Source: Patescibacteria group bacterium
GTDB taxonomy: Bacteria; Patescibacteriota; UBA1384; CAILIB01
Direction: 5' to 3'
NCBI GenBank assembly: GCA_018968785.1
Contig: JAGWZN010000059.1
Span: 1-5,520, forward strand
Length of the DNA stretch: 5,520 nt
Shown here: piece after piece, positions 5,393 through 5,520 of the stretch
How the letters are laid out: each line of letters begins with the position of its first letter
Position numbering within the stretch: the first letter of the stretch is position 1
Position numbers and translations under genes: made by a program
The notes under the pieces: generated by a model
Database searches by the model: none
What the model saw: only the letters and a program-made list of their open reading frames with translations
What the model was told of the DNA's origin: nothing

Positions 5393-5503
5393 ATCCTTCT
5401 TTCATCCGGACTATACCGTCGGCCCCGGAATCGAACCGGGTCATGCGTGTAGACGCTCGTGGGCTGTACCACCGGTGGGGAGTTGCGCCCCGCCCCGAAG
5501 GAA
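5393..5503 (-). ncRNA. FMN riboswitch (RFN element) aptamer
   Basis: The minus strand carries every conserved block of the FMN aptamer in order: UCCUUCGGGGC (from 5502), the P3 hairpin GGGG...CUCCCC, ACCGGUGGU, AGCCCACGAGC, a variable arm, the CCGG/CCGGGG arm, GCCGACGGUAUAGUCCGGAUG, and AGAAGGAU at the 3' end. P1 is UCCUUC (5502-5497) with GAAGGA (5399-5394). This class binds FMN and represses riboflavin biosynthesis or transport genes. It sits 45 nt upstream of ribE, in the expected orientation, and probably controls the whole co-directional cluster. Confidence 0.96.
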
Positions 5504-5512
5504 TATAATTAA

Positions 5513-5518
5513 ATTGTA
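5513..5518 (-). promoter_or_regulatory. Candidate -10 element of the riboflavin cluster
   Basis: TACAAT on the minus strand differs from the sigma-70 consensus TATAAT at one base. A start about 7 nt further on, near 5506-5504, would begin the transcript just before P1 of the aptamer, which is where it is needed. The -35 element would lie outside the window, so the call cannot be completed. Confidence 0.4.
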
Positions 5519-5520
5519 AT

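Noticed and set aside
5349..5444. N-terminal extension of ribE by 32 codons
   Set aside because: It lies in the riboswitch and its platform; MFTGII at 5348 is the family start.

Overview
The window comes from a bacterium with moderately GC-rich DNA (a little over half G+C by eye), tightly packed genes and the standard code. Its lineage cannot be fixed from the sequence. A Gln-rich coiled-coil/M23 protein, a YggU-family protein, an SPW-repeat membrane protein and an adenosine-kinase-like PfkB protein next to a short-form adenosylhomocysteinase would fit an uncultured lineage such as a Patescibacteria-type genome. That is only an inference, and riboflavin synthesis is not typical there.

Plus strand, left part (1-1478). 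The window opens inside a peptidoglycan-hydrolase-like gene whose two M23 half-modules stand in reversed order. It is followed after 15 nt by a small yggU-family gene. A 223-nt gap with a 26-bp dyad comes next, then a two-repeat SPW membrane protein with a strong ribosome binding site. This gene converges on the minus-strand cluster, and the 60-nt gap between them holds an imperfect GC-rich hairpin.

Minus strand, right part (5520 down to 1539). A full FMN riboswitch (5503-5393), probably preceded by a -10 element, leads a co-directional series: ribE (riboflavin synthase), ribH (lumazine synthase), ribA (GTP cyclohydrolase II alone, no RibB domain), an adenosine-kinase-like PfkB gene and ahcY. 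The spacings are 12 nt, an 8-nt overlap, a broken junction, and 2 nt. RibA starts the pathway from GTP, while RibH and RibE carry out its last two steps. RibB and RibD must be encoded elsewhere. AhcY splits S-adenosylhomocysteine into homocysteine and adenosine, and an adenosine kinase would remove the adenosine, so the last two genes form a methyl-cycle module.

Three points stand out. First, the riboswitch expression platform can be read directly: a 9-bp hairpin buries the ribE Shine-Dalgarno, and its 5' arm is perfectly complementary over 8 nt to the conserved 5' strand of the aptamer. Second, the kinase gene has no usable start and lacks its N-terminal part exactly where the riboflavin genes meet the methyl-cycle genes, which suggests an internal deletion, an operon fusion or an assembly join. 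Third, the M23 half-modules look circularly permuted. I see no mobile element, CRISPR array, tRNA or rRNA.
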